From JBBQHX01 sp035306065 (lineage in GTDB: Bacteria; Gemmatimonadota; Gemmatimonadetes; Gemmatimonadales; Gemmatimonadaceae), in NCBI GenBank assembly GCA_035306065.1, contig DATGOL010000029.1:10953-74952 (forward strand): a DNA stretch of 64,000 nucleotides, given 5' to 3'. Made by a program: the position numbers and the translations under genes. Position 1 is the stretch's first letter. Each line of letters begins with the position of its first letter. This document shows positions 16,929-25,862 of the stretch, one piece after another. Below the pieces are notes generated by a model. The model ran no database searches. It was not told the origin of the DNA and saw nothing but the letters and a program-made list of their open reading frames with translations.

Positions 16929-19298
16929 ATGCCGGCACGCCGCAACGTTCTGCGGAGCCGTTTTCTCCATTCCAGCATCTGCAAAGTGTCAGTAAATCCC
17001 CGGCCCGGCGATCCTGAAATCACTCCCGAACTCGTTGCCGAGCATGGCCTCACGCCGTACGAGTACGACCTGCTCCTGAACATGCTCGGGCGCACACCCA
17101 CGTTCACTGAACTGGGTGTCGTTTCGGCTCTCTGGAACGAGCACTGCTCCTACAAGCACTCCAGGCCAGTGTTGCGCACCCTCCCCACCGAGGCGCCCTG
17201 GGTGCTTCAGGGACCGGGTGAGAACGCCGGCGTCATTTCCATCGGTGATGGTCTTGCCGTCGCGTTCAAGATCGAGTCGCACAACCACCCTTCGGCGGTG
17301 GAGCCATACCAGGGAGCTGCAACCGGTGTTGGCGGAATCCTGCGCGACGTGTTCACCATGGGCGCAAGACCCATCGCAATGCTCAACTCGTTGCGCTTCG
17401 GATCGCTGGACAGCGCGCGTGTTCGCTATCTGTTTGCCGGCGTTGTGAAGGGCATTGGCGACTACGGCAACTGTGTGGGAATCCCCACGGTCGCCGGCGA
17501 TGTTGCCTTCGATCCCTCGTACGAAGGCAACCCGCTCGTGAACGCGATGTGCATAGGGCTCATGAAGGAGGAAGAGCTCATTCGCGCGCAGGCGTCAGGC
17601 GTGGGTAATCCTGTCTTCGCTGTTGGTGCGCGCACAGGCCGCGATGGTATTCACGGTGCTTCTTTTGCATCGGAAGACCTTACCGAAGAGAGTGAGGCCA
17701 AGCGGCCCCGCGTGCAGGTGGGTGATCCATTCACCGAGAAGCTGCTGCTGGAAGCCAGCCTCGAGCTTATCGGCAGCGGCCACATCGTGGCCATTCAGGA
17801 TATGGGAGCCGCCGGTCTTACGTCTTCGTCGGCGGAGATGGCCGAGCGCGGTGACGTTGGCGTGGTCATAGACACTGCCCGAGTGCCGGTGCGCGAGGAA
17901 GGCATGACGCCCTACGAGATCCTGCTGAGCGAATCACAGGAGCGCATGCTGGTGGTCGCGAAGAAGGGGCACGAAGACGGAGTGCGTGAAATACTCCAGC
18001 GGTGGGATCTCGTGGCGGAAGTGGTTGGCGAAGTGATTGACGAGCCGGTTTACCGGATAACGGAAGGTGACCGTGTGGTGGCGGAGTTCCCCGGCAACCG
18101 CCTGGTAACCGACTGTCCGATATACCACCCCGAGGCGCGTGAGGCGGCGGAGGTCGCGGAGCTCCGCGCGCAAGATGTACATGCGATTGCAGAGCTTCCC
18201 GAAGAGCGGGACCCGGCCTGGACGCTGGAACGCCTGTTGTCCTCGCCCACCATTGCGAGCAAGCGCTGGGTACACCGTCAATTCGATACGACGGTTCGCA
18301 CAAGCACGGTTATCGGCCCCGGAAGCGGAGACGCGGCCGTGCTTCGGATTCGCGGCTCCAGAAAGGGACTTGCTGCAAAGACCGATTGCAACAGCAGGTA
18401 TGTATACCTGGAACCTCGTACAGGCGGCCGTATAGCCGTTGCCGAGGCGGCCCGGAACGTTGCGTGCACCGGTGCACGCCCGCTCGCAATCACCAACTGC
18501 CTGAACTTCGGCAACCCAAAGCGGCCGGAGGTGTTCTGGCAGTTCAAGGAAGCTGTTGCCGGGATTGGCGAAGCCTGCCGTGCACTGAATACGCCGGTAA
18601 CCGGTGGCAACGTTTCACTGTACAACGAGAGCCCGCTTGGCGCTGTATACCCAACGCCCGTTATCGGGATGGTTGGGCTGATTGACAACGTGGAGAACGC
18701 AGTAGGATCTGCGTTCGAGCGTGAAGGCGACGCCATTATCCTGCTGGGAGAGTGCACGAACGAGCTTGGTGGGAGCGAGTACCTGGCCAGGGTTCATGGT
18801 GTGGCTGCGGGAGCGCCGCCAGCCTGCGATCTCGATCGTGAGGCAGCACTGGTGAACACGCTCGTTGCCTGCGCTGCAGCAACTGCCCTCTCGTCGGCCC
18901 ATGACTGCAGCGATGGTGGACTGTTCGTTGCGCTTGCCGAGAGTGCAATGGGAAACCGGGACAATCAGTTTGGTATTTCTGTCGCGCTAGACGAGTGGGA
19001 GCACCTCCCGCTTCGCGCGCTGCTGTTCGGTGAGGCGCAGGGTCGTGCTGTGGTAAGCAGCGCACAGCCGCAGGCAGTGCTCGATGAAGCTGCCCGACAC
19101 GGCCTTCCTGCACGCGTAATCGGCACGGTTGTGAAGGCTGCCGATGGCCTGACGGTTCGCGTGGGAGACCAGGTTGTGACTGCCCACACCGAACGCATGG
19201 CAGCTGCTTTCCATGACGCCATTCCGCAGATCATGAATCAGGGCGGAACGGCGGGCCTCGTTGCATCGTCTGACGAATCATCAGCGGGGATTTCCTGA
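16929..19298 (+). CDS. purL: FGAM synthase large subunit PurL
   Basis: ATP-dependent amidation of FGAR to FGAM; the small-type PurL that works with PurS and PurQ. 789 residues from ATG 16929. Homologues begin nearer ITPELVAEHGLTPYEYD, so GTG at 16986 is a reasonable alternative start. Motifs are NEHCSYKHSRP, IESHNHPSAVEPYQGAATG, DMGAAGLTSSSAEMA and the second AIRS-like half with CTGARPLAITNCLNFG and SAHDCSDGGL. It is separated from purQ by 47 nt and followed 21 nt later by purF. Confidence 0.95.
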   Translation: MPARRNVLRSRFLHSSICKVSVNPRPGDPEITPELVAEHGLTPYEYDLLLNMLGRTPTFTELGVVSALWNEHCSYKHSRPVLRTLPTEAPWVLQGPGENAGVISIGDGLAVAFKIESHNHPSAVEPYQGAATGVGGILRDVFTMGARPIAMLNSLRFGSLDSARVRYLFAGVVKGIGDYGNCVGIPTVAGDVAFDPSYEGNPLVNAMCIGLMKEEELIRAQASGVGNPVFAVGARTGRDGIHGASFASEDLTEESEAKRPRVQVGDPFTEKLLLEASLELIGSGHIVAIQDMGAAGLTSSSAEMAERGDVGVVIDTARVPVREEGMTPYEILLSESQERMLVVAKKGHEDGVREILQRWDLVAEVVGEVIDEPVYRITEGDRVVAEFPGNRLVTDCPIYHPEAREAAEVAELRAQDVHAIAELPEERDPAWTLERLLSSPTIASKRWVHRQFDTTVRTSTVIGPGSGDAAVLRIRGSRKGLAAKTDCNSRYVYLEPRTGGRIAVAEAARNVACTGARPLAITNCLNFGNPKRPEVFWQFKEAVAGIGEACRALNTPVTGGNVSLYNESPLGAVYPTPVIGMVGLIDNVENAVGSAFEREGDAIILLGECTNELGGSEYLARVHGVAAGAPPACDLDREAALVNTLVACAAATALSSAHDCSDGGLFVALAESAMGNRDNQFGISVALDEWEHLPLRALLFGEAQGRAVVSSAQPQAVLDEAARHGLPARVIGTVVKAADGLTVRVGDQVVTAHTERMAAAFHDAIPQIMNQGGTAGLVASSDESSAGIS

Positions 19299-19319
19299 CC
19301 TTACGACTGTACTTTACAC

Positions 19320-20705
19320 ATGTGTGGAATATTCGGCGTTAGCGGGCATCCGGATGCTGCAGCAATCGTGCATCTGGGGCTCTACTCGCTTCAGCACCGG
19401 GGGCAGGAGAGCGCCGGCATTGTTGCGGTAGACAAGGAAACGGGAGCGCGAGCCCTGCGCTCCATGGGGCTGGTGTCCGAGGGTTTCGCGGACACGGAAC
19501 TGCAACAGCTCACCGGCACAATCGCAATCGGTCACACCCGCTACAGCACCGCAGGCACCTCGACCATCGGGAATGCCCAGCCGGTGCTGGCTCGTTTCCG
19601 GGGCGGACACATTTCGCTTGCGCATAACGGCAACCTTACCAATGCCGCGGAGCTGCGCGAAAGCCTGGAGAACGACGGGTCCATCTTCTCGAGCACGATG
19701 GATTCGGAGGTAATCGTCCATCGGCTTGCCAAGTCTGCTCATTCAGATAGTGCAACGGCACTCGCAGAGGCACTGACTGGCGTCGAGGGTGCCTACAGCA
19801 TCCTGGTCACCATGGGCGACACGATGATCGCCGCACGAGACCCTCGCGGCTGGCGACCGCTGGCCATGGGTCGCATGGACAACGGAGCGGTGGTGATTGC
19901 CTCCGAGACGTGCGCGCTCGACATAGTGAGTGCAACGTACGAGCGGGATATCGAGCCCGGTGAGATCGTGATCGTTCGGGACGGGCAGGTGACCTCGCGG
20001 AGGTTCGCCGAACCCACGCGTCTGTATCGCTGCGTGTTCGAGTATGTGTATTTTGCGCGCCCCGACAGCCGCATTTTCGGTGCTTCCGTAGACCGCGCCA
20101 GGCGTGCGCTCGGCAGGCGCCTCGCGGTTGAATCCCCCGCCCCCGGCGCAGACCTCGTGTTCGCCGTGCCCGATTCGTCCAATTCTGCCGCGCTCGGTTT
20201 TGCCGACGAGGCCAACCTGCCTTACGAGCTGGCACTTATTCGAAACCACTACATAGGCCGCACATTCATCCAACCCACGCAGGCCGGTCGTGATGCGAAG
20301 GTACGCGTGAAGTACAATGCGGTGCGCGAGCTGCTCGACGGCAAGAGCGTGGTGATGGTGGATGACTCGATAGTGCGTGGCACCACCACACGCGGGCTGG
20401 TATCCATGATTCGGGCTGCCGGGGCTCGCGAGGTGCACATGCGGGTTTCGTCGCCGCCTGTAACCGGACCCTGCTATTACGGCATCGACACTCCCACGCG
20501 TGAGGAATTGATAGCGGCGAATATGGACGTGAGCGAGATTGCGAACCACATTGGGGTTGATTCGCTCGCCTACCTGTCGCTCGAAGGAATGCTGGGAGCT
20601 GTACCGGATGGACCGGACGGATTTTGCCACGCATGCTTTTCAGGGGATTATCCAACGCCGCCGCCTGCTGACCCGAACAAGTTGCGATTTGGCTGCGGCT
20701 GCTGA
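19320..20705 (+). CDS. purF: amidophosphoribosyltransferase (Fe-S type)
   Basis: Commits PRPP to purine synthesis using glutamine. 461 residues. The N-terminal nucleophile is Cys2 of MCGIFGV, exposed by removal of Met alone, so there is no propeptide. The PRPP loop is VMVDDSIVRGTTT. Four cysteines sit where the B. subtilis-type 4Fe-4S enzyme has its ligands: Cys238 (RCVFEYVYFARPDS), Cys385 (GPCYYGIDTP), and Cys436/Cys439 (CHACFSG). TACTTT ends 4 nt before the ATG and could be a -10 box for a nearly leaderless transcript, but there is no good -35. Confidence 0.96.
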   Translation: MCGIFGVSGHPDAAAIVHLGLYSLQHRGQESAGIVAVDKETGARALRSMGLVSEGFADTELQQLTGTIAIGHTRYSTAGTSTIGNAQPVLARFRGGHISLAHNGNLTNAAELRESLENDGSIFSSTMDSEVIVHRLAKSAHSDSATALAEALTGVEGAYSILVTMGDTMIAARDPRGWRPLAMGRMDNGAVVIASETCALDIVSATYERDIEPGEIVIVRDGQVTSRRFAEPTRLYRCVFEYVYFARPDSRIFGASVDRARRALGRRLAVESPAPGADLVFAVPDSSNSAALGFADEANLPYELALIRNHYIGRTFIQPTQAGRDAKVRVKYNAVRELLDGKSVVMVDDSIVRGTTTRGLVSMIRAAGAREVHMRVSSPPVTGPCYYGIDTPTREELIAANMDVSEIANHIGVDSLAYLSLEGMLGAVPDGPDGFCHACFSGDYPTPPPADPNKLRFGCGC

Positions 20706-20722
20706 ACAGGTAGCCAGGCTGG

Positions 20723-20743
20723 AGCACCCGTTATTCCGGGGTG
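20723..20743 (+). terminator. weak hairpin after purF
   Basis: GCACCC (20723-20728) pairs with GGGTGC (20738-20743) across a 9-nt loop, 17 nt after the purF stop. There is no T tract. It may slow or end purine-cluster transcription before ppdK. Confidence 0.3.
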
Positions 20744-20801
20744 CGTAGTTCGGATCAGCGGATATACAATCGAGTGGCCAGCCTCCAACAGGGAGTCGTT
20801 G

Positions 20802-23480
20802 ATGCCGGCGAAGTCAGTGTACTTTTTCGGGAACGGCCGCGCGGAAGGCACGCGCGAGATGAAATCCGTACTTGGCGGCAAGGGAGCGAACCTCGCCGAG
20901 ATGACGAACCTCGGCGTGCCGGTTCCGCCGGGGTTCACCATATCAGCCCAGTGCTGCGTGACATACCTGGGCGACGGCTCCATTTCCCAGTCGCTGCGAG
21001 ACGAAGTCTCGGCAAACGTCAGGCAGCTGGAGGAGACCACGGGGAGGCAGTTCGGCGACCCGGCCAGTCCGTTGCTCGTGTCCGTGCGCTCGGGTGCGGC
21101 CATCTCGATGCCCGGCATGATGGAGACCATCCTGAACCTCGGGATGAATGACCGGACAGTGGAGGGGCTGGCCAGGCAGAGTGGAAGCGCCCGGTTTGCG
21201 TACGACTCATACCGCCGCTTTCTGCAGATGTATGGCGACGTGGTACTCGGCGTGCCAGGCGGGCACTTCGAGAACCTCCTCTCTGCGCGGCGCCTCACGA
21301 CTGGCGCTGCAACAGACGCCGAACTTTCCGAGGAAGATCTTCGCAACCTCGTGGAGGAGTTCAAGGCACTCGTAAGGCGCGAGACCGGCTCGTCCTTCCC
21401 CATCGATCCGCGCGAGCAGCTATGGGGCGCCATCGAAGCGGTGTTCAGGTCCTGGACACTCAAGAAGGCCGTTGACTACCGTCGCGTAAACTCCATCCCG
21501 GAAGACCTCGGCACCGCAGTGAACGTGCAGGCCATGGTGTTCGGCAACGTTGGCGATGACTCGGGCACCGGTGTGGCTTTCACGAGGAATCCCTCAACCG
21601 GCGAACGAAAGTTCTACGGCGAGTTCCTGGTGAATGCCCAGGGCGAGGATGTGGTTGCAGGCATCAGGACACCGCTGGACATCGAGGACATGGCAACTGC
21701 CCTTCCCGACGCCTACACGCAGCTGCTCGAGACGCAGGCATTACTGGAATCGCACTTCCGTGACATGCAGGACCTGGAGTTCACGGTTGAGCACGGCCGC
21801 CTGTACCTCCTGCAGACGCGCACCGGAAAGCGCACGGCCGCGGCAGCAGTACGCATAGCCGGCGAGATGGTGGAGGAAGGTCTCATCGACCGCCGGACAG
21901 CCGTGCTTCGGGTACAGCCCGATCAGCTGCATCAGCTGCTGCACCCGATCATGGATCCTGCCAGCAACGCAACGCCGCTGTGCACCGGGCTGCCAGCCAG
22001 TCCCGGTGCTGCAAGCGGTGTGGCAGTTTTCGATCCTGACGTGGCCGAAGGCATGGCGTCTGATGCGCGTGCGGTGATTCTCGTTCGCGAGGAAACCACG
22101 CCGGAAGACTTCCATGGTATTGTTGCGGCGCGAGCAGTTCTCACCGCTCGCGGCGGTATGACGAGTCATGCCGCCGTTGTCGCGCGCGGAATGGGCAAGT
22201 GCGCTGTTGTGGGGGTACGTGACATACATGTGGATGTCGCCAACCGCTACTTCACCGTGGGAGACGAGAAGATATCCGAGGGGGACTGGATTACGCTCGA
22301 CGGCGCCACCGGACGCGTGTTCAAGGGCGCGGTGCCCACCGTGCCCAGCGAAGTGGTGCAGGTAACCAGCGGAAAGCTGAAGGAAGCCGACGCACCCGTT
22401 TACCGTGCCTACAACGAGATACTCGGCTGGGCCGACGGCGAGCGGAGGCTGCGCGTACGTGCAAATGCGGACACCCCCGCGGATGCGCGCATTGCACGAG
22501 GCTTCGGTGCCGAAGGGATCGGGCTGTGCAGAACGGAGCACATGTTCTTCGAGGGCGATCGCATAGGGGCAATGCGCGAGATGATCGTGGCGCGCGACGA
22601 GTCCGGAAGGCGGCGTGCACTGGACCGCCTGCTCCCGATTCAGCGCGCGGACTTCGAAGGGATCTTCGAGGCGATGACAGGTTGCCCGGTAACCATCAGG
22701 CTGCTGGACCCGCCGCTGCACGAGTTCCTTCCGCACGGTGGCGAGGAAGGCAAGCTGCTCGCGCGGCAACTCGGGCTCTCCCGGCAGGAGCTTTCACGAA
22801 TCATTGAATCACTCCGCGAAGTAAACCCCATGCTCGGCCACCGCGGATGCCGGCTCGGAATTACCTATCCGGAGATTACCGAGATGCAGTCGCGGGCAAT
22901 CTTCCAGGCCGCCGTCGCCGCGCGGGCGCGCGGGGTGGACGTACAGCCCGAGATCATGGTGCCGCTCATCTCCACGGTAGAGGAATTCCGTCATCAGCGC
23001 GCGATAATAGACCGCGTGGCTCAGGAGGTATTCGCGGCGGCGGCTTCCAGCCTGGACTACATGGTTGGAACGATGATCGAGCTGCCTCGTGCGGCGCTAA
23101 CTGCGGCGTCCATTGCAAAGGAGGCCGAGTTCTTTTCGTTTGGCACGAATGACCTCACGCAGACTACGCTGGGTATGAGCCGGGATGACGCTGGCCGGTT
23201 CCTGCCGAGTTACGTGGAGCGGGGCATCCTGCGGGACGATCCTTTCCAGGTTCTGGACCGGGAGGGTGTAGGCCAGCTGGTGGAGATGGGTACGACGCGA
23301 GGGCGTTCCACGAGGCCGAAGTTGAAGGTGGGCATCTGCGGCGAGCATGGAGGAGAGCCGCAGTCGGTGGAGTTCTGCCACTCGATAGGGCTGGATTACG
23401 TGTCCTGTTCGCCGTTCAGGGTGCCGGTGGCGCGTCTGGCGGCGGCGCATGCGGCGCTCCGGGAGGAGTCTGCAGCTTAG
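20802..23480 (+). CDS. ppdK: pyruvate, phosphate dikinase
   Basis: Interconverts pyruvate, ATP and phosphate with PEP, AMP and PPi. 892 residues from ATG 20802, which has GGGAG 8 nt upstream. Domains in order: ATP-grasp (1-340, FFGNGRAEGTREMKSVLGGKGANL), swivelling phosphohistidine domain with His456 in LTARGGMTSHAAVVARGMG, and a PEP/pyruvate barrel ending in VGICGEHGGEPQSVEF with its catalytic Cys. It is preceded by a possible -10 (TACAAT near 20765) and followed by a strong terminator. Confidence 0.97.
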   Translation: MPAKSVYFFGNGRAEGTREMKSVLGGKGANLAEMTNLGVPVPPGFTISAQCCVTYLGDGSISQSLRDEVSANVRQLEETTGRQFGDPASPLLVSVRSGAAISMPGMMETILNLGMNDRTVEGLARQSGSARFAYDSYRRFLQMYGDVVLGVPGGHFENLLSARRLTTGAATDAELSEEDLRNLVEEFKALVRRETGSSFPIDPREQLWGAIEAVFRSWTLKKAVDYRRVNSIPEDLGTAVNVQAMVFGNVGDDSGTGVAFTRNPSTGERKFYGEFLVNAQGEDVVAGIRTPLDIEDMATALPDAYTQLLETQALLESHFRDMQDLEFTVEHGRLYLLQTRTGKRTAAAAVRIAGEMVEEGLIDRRTAVLRVQPDQLHQLLHPIMDPASNATPLCTGLPASPGAASGVAVFDPDVAEGMASDARAVILVREETTPEDFHGIVAARAVLTARGGMTSHAAVVARGMGKCAVVGVRDIHVDVANRYFTVGDEKISEGDWITLDGATGRVFKGAVPTVPSEVVQVTSGKLKEADAPVYRAYNEILGWADGERRLRVRANADTPADARIARGFGAEGIGLCRTEHMFFEGDRIGAMREMIVARDESGRRRALDRLLPIQRADFEGIFEAMTGCPVTIRLLDPPLHEFLPHGGEEGKLLARQLGLSRQELSRIIESLREVNPMLGHRGCRLGITYPEITEMQSRAIFQAAVAARARGVDVQPEIMVPLISTVEEFRHQRAIIDRVAQEVFAAAASSLDYMVGTMIELPRAALTAASIAKEAEFFSFGTNDLTQTTLGMSRDDAGRFLPSYVERGILRDDPFQVLDREGVGQLVEMGTTRGRSTRPKLKVGICGEHGGEPQSVEFCHSIGLDYVSCSPFRVPVARLAAAHAALREESAA

Positions 23481-23545
23481 AAGCGGTACGCGTTGGAGAG
23501 GGGGATGAGATCGCCTGCGGCTGGCTGGTCATCCTGACGTGGGAG

Positions 23546-23584
23546 ATCGAAAAGGGCCTGGCGAAATGCCAGGCCCTTTTCGAT
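23546..23584. terminator. bidirectional terminator between ppdK and ssrA
   Basis: A perfect 17-bp inverted repeat (arms 23546-23562 and 23568-23584) around the loop GAAAT. The stem has A-rich and T-rich bases (GAAAAGGG / CCCTTTTC), so either strand can form a stem with a U run. It serves ppdK on plus and tmRNA on minus. Confidence 0.9.
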
Positions 23585-23587
23585 AAG

Positions 23588-23940
23588 TGGAGGCGGGGGG
23601 AATCGAACCCCCGTCCGAGACAAGATTCACCACGATCACTACGTGCGTAGTCCACCGATTGAGGTCTCCGCGTGCTGGCCAGTGGACAGCCCACCCGCGA
23701 ACAAGTTCACTGTTTTCTTACCCTCGAGCGGCGAACACGCCCTTGGGCCAGCCCGAATTTTCGATACTCAGTAGACCGCCTCGGGCGGGCTTCCTACTGA
23801 GCAAGGCGGTAACCCGGAGGTTACGCAGCCAGTGCCAGGTTGTTGTTGGCAGTTGTGTTTTCCCGAGTGTTTAACCAGGAACTCGAGCACCTGGGCACGC
23901 GACCACGGTTGCACCAACCCCGTCGAAGCCAGTCGCCCCC
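23588..23940 (-). ncRNA. ssrA: transfer-messenger RNA (tmRNA)
   Basis: One-piece tmRNA of 353 nt. The 5' end GGGGGCGACTGGCTTCGACG (from 23940) pairs with 3' CGCCTCC in a 7-bp acceptor stem containing one G-U pair. The T arm reads GGGGGTTCGATTCCCCC. The terminal CCA is not encoded. The tag frame reads N-T-T-A-N-N-N-L-A-L-A-A then TAA; the resume codon is either that first AAC or the GAA before it. The usual ALAA-type degradation signal is present. Pseudoknot stems such as ACCTCCGGGTTACC and GCCCGCCCGAGGCGG follow the tag. Confidence 0.96.
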
Positions 23941-23958
23941 TTTACAGGGACTTGGATA

Positions 23959-23987
23959 AATATAGCACTGCAAGGTTACAAACTCAA
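23959..23987 (-). promoter_or_regulatory. ssrA promoter
   Basis: On the minus strand TTGAGT (23987-23982), a 17-nt spacer, and TATATT (23964-23959), about 18 nt before the mature tmRNA 5' end. The short leader would be removed by RNase P. This is the best sigma70-type -10 in the window, fitting an abundant RNA. Confidence 0.75.
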
Positions 23988-24004
23988 CCTGCTAAAACAG
24001 GTTG
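23985..24004 (-). terminator. hairpin after larB, overlapping ssrA -35
   Basis: CAACCTG and CAGGTTG pair perfectly (7 bp) around a 6-nt loop, 9 nt after the larB stop. On the minus strand it is followed by AGTTTGTAA. Its 3' arm shares the TTG of the ssrA -35 box, so termination of dusB-larB and initiation of ssrA overlap physically. Confidence 0.5.
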
Positions 24005-24013
24005 GAGCATACT

Positions 24014-24826
24014 CTAAGTGCGCGCTGCAACCTCTTTAACCACCGATGTTTGCGTTACTCCACCTCTAGCTGACTCCACGGCCAGCACCACCCTCGCAGC
24101 AGCCACGCCCGCACCGAAGCCATTATCGATGTTCACCACGGAAAGACCCGCCGCACACGAACTGAGCATCGCCAGCAGCGCTGACAACCCGCCCATGCTC
24201 GCGCCGTAGCCTGTACTCGTCGGCACAGCTATCACCGGACAACTCGCGATCCCTCCAACTACCGATGCCAGTGCACCGTCCATCCCGGCTACAACCACCA
24301 TCGCGGTAGCCTGCTGGATGTGAGGGAGGTGCGGTGTTAGTCGGTGCACTCCCGCCACCCCCACGTCGGCCACCAGGTCAGCAGACACCCCGTACGCCGC
24401 GAGAGTCACCATCGCCTCCTGAGCCACCGGCAGGTCGGACGTACCCGCAGTCACAACCAGAACCCGCCCGGCGGTGACGGGTCTCGCCTCCGTGGGTTCG
24501 ATCCAGCCCGTGCGGGCCGCCTCGTGCAGGGCCATTTGCGGGAACGAGTTCCGAAGCGCTGCACGCTGAGCATCGTCCAGGCGCGTGATGAGCACGCCCT
24601 GCCCCGCCGCCGCCAGCCGCTCCACGATGCTCAGCAGCTGCGCCTCAGTCTTGCCAGAGGCCAGCACAACCTCCGGAAAGCCCTGCCGCAACGCACGATG
24701 CATGTCGAGAGTGGCCTCGCCCAGCTCCGCCACCGGTGCGCCTGCCAGTTGAGCCATGGCCGCCTCAGCAGGCACGTCACCCCGGGCGACGGCCTGCAGA
24801 AGCTCCATGGCCCTCGCGCTGTTCAC
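24014..24826 (-). CDS. larB: LarB, pyridinium-3,5-biscarboxylate mononucleotide synthase
   Basis: Carboxylates and hydrolyses nicotinic acid adenine dinucleotide in the first step toward the nickel-pincer cofactor of lactate racemase-type enzymes. 270 residues. The N-terminal part has the family motif GFPEVVLASGKTEAQLLSI. The C-terminal 150 residues are a PurE (AIR carboxylase)-like domain: VVTAGTSDLPVAQEA, VVVAGMDGALASVVGG, VIAVPTSTGYGASMGG, VNIDNGFGAGVAA. It starts with GTG overlapping the dusB stop (GTGA). larC, larE and larA are not in the window. Confidence 0.9.
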   Translation of the reverse strand: MNSARAMELLQAVARGDVPAEAAMAQLAGAPVAELGEATLDMHRALRQGFPEVVLASGKTEAQLLSIVERLAAAGQGVLITRLDDAQRAALRNSFPQMALHEAARTGWIEPTEARPVTAGRVLVVTAGTSDLPVAQEAMVTLAAYGVSADLVADVGVAGVHRLTPHLPHIQQATAMVVVAGMDGALASVVGGIASCPVIAVPTSTGYGASMGGLSALLAMLSSCAAGLSVVNIDNGFGAGVAAARVVLAVESARGGVTQTSVVKEVAART

Positions 24827-25818
24827 GCGCCGGCCATGACAAGCTCGCCGGACGCCAGGTAGTCGGAGAAGATTCCCTCCACTTCGCTGAAGCTGTTCAC
24901 GGCGTGCAACCGGCGGCGCAGCTGGGCTGAATTGGGCAGTCCCTTCACATACCAGCCCAGGTGCTTGCGGAATTCCACAGCGGCGCCTTCAGGGTCAGCC
25001 TCGTAATCCTGAACCATGCGAGCATGTTCGAGAGCGATCGCGAACCGCTCCTCAACGCCCGGGGATTCCGGAACCGGCGTACCATCAAGAAGCGCGCGTG
25101 CCTGACGAAACATCCAGGGCTGTCCGAAGGAGCCCCGTCCCACCATCACGCCGGCACAACCTGTCTCGTTATGCATCCGCAGCACGTCTTCCGGCGTCTT
25201 GATGTCGCCGTTTCCGATTACCGGGATGTCCAGAGCCTCCACCATGCGGGCAATCTCTTCCCAGCGCGCACTTCCGGAGTACATCTGGGTGCGGGTGCGC
25301 GGATGCAAAGCCAGCGCCTTCGCGCCGGCATCCTGACAACGCAGGCCGATGGTTACCGGGTCGCGCATCTCCTCGTTCCAACCTGAACGCACCTTCACGG
25401 TAACCGGCAGATGCGTACCATCAGCCACTGCGCGAATCACCCGCTGCACGAGGTCCAGGTCGCGGAGGCAGCCGGAGCCACCATTGCGCTTCACCACCTT
25501 CTTTACCGGACAACCGAAGTTGATGTCCACGAAGTCCGGCTGGAAGACCTCAGTAACCACCATGGCAGCTTCGCGCATCCCGTCCGGATCGGCACCGAAA
25601 ATCTGGACACCGATCGGGTGCTCGCTCGCGTCGAAGCGGAGTTTGCTCATGGTAGCCGCATTCTCGCGGCGAATGCCTTCTGCCGAGAGGAATTCCGTTA
25701 CCACCACGTCGGCGCCATACCGGCGGCAGAGACGCCTGAATGGCGACTCAGACACGCCTGCCATGGGTGCCAGAAAAACCGGGATTACAGCCCCGTTGGT
25801 GGGATATGGGAAGCGCAT
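24823..25818 (-). CDS. dusB: tRNA-dihydrouridine synthase
   Basis: FMN-dependent reduction of uridine in the tRNA D loop. 331 residues with APMAGVSESPFRRL, VQIFGADPDGM, the catalytic Cys103 in DINFGCPVKKVVKRNGGSG, KVRSGW, HPRTRTQMY and GNGDI. The family is clear; the DusB subtype is inferred from the close match of these motifs. It has no Shine-Dalgarno sequence and its promoter -10 ends 6 nt before the ATG, predicting a leaderless dusB-larB mRNA. Confidence 0.94.
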   Translation of the reverse strand: MRFPYPTNGAVIPVFLAPMAGVSESPFRRLCRRYGADVVVTEFLSAEGIRRENAATMSKLRFDASEHPIGVQIFGADPDGMREAAMVVTEVFQPDFVDINFGCPVKKVVKRNGGSGCLRDLDLVQRVIRAVADGTHLPVTVKVRSGWNEEMRDPVTIGLRCQDAGAKALALHPRTRTQMYSGSARWEEIARMVEALDIPVIGNGDIKTPEDVLRMHNETGCAGVMVGRGSFGQPWMFRQARALLDGTPVPESPGVEERFAIALEHARMVQDYEADPEGAAVEFRKHLGWYVKGLPNSAQLRRRLHAVNSFSEVEGIFSDYLASGELVMAGA

Positions 25819-25824
25819 CCCCGG

Positions 25825-25853
25825 AAGCTAACCCGCGCTGAAAAGCGCTGCAA
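25825..25853 (-). promoter_or_regulatory. dusB promoter, predicted leaderless
   Basis: Minus strand: TTGCAG (25853-25848), 17-nt spacer, TAGCTT (25830-25825), then CCGGGG and the dusB ATG at 25818. The distance between the -10 and the start codon is 6 nt. Confidence 0.65.
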
Positions 25854-25862
25854 CGCTAAGGT

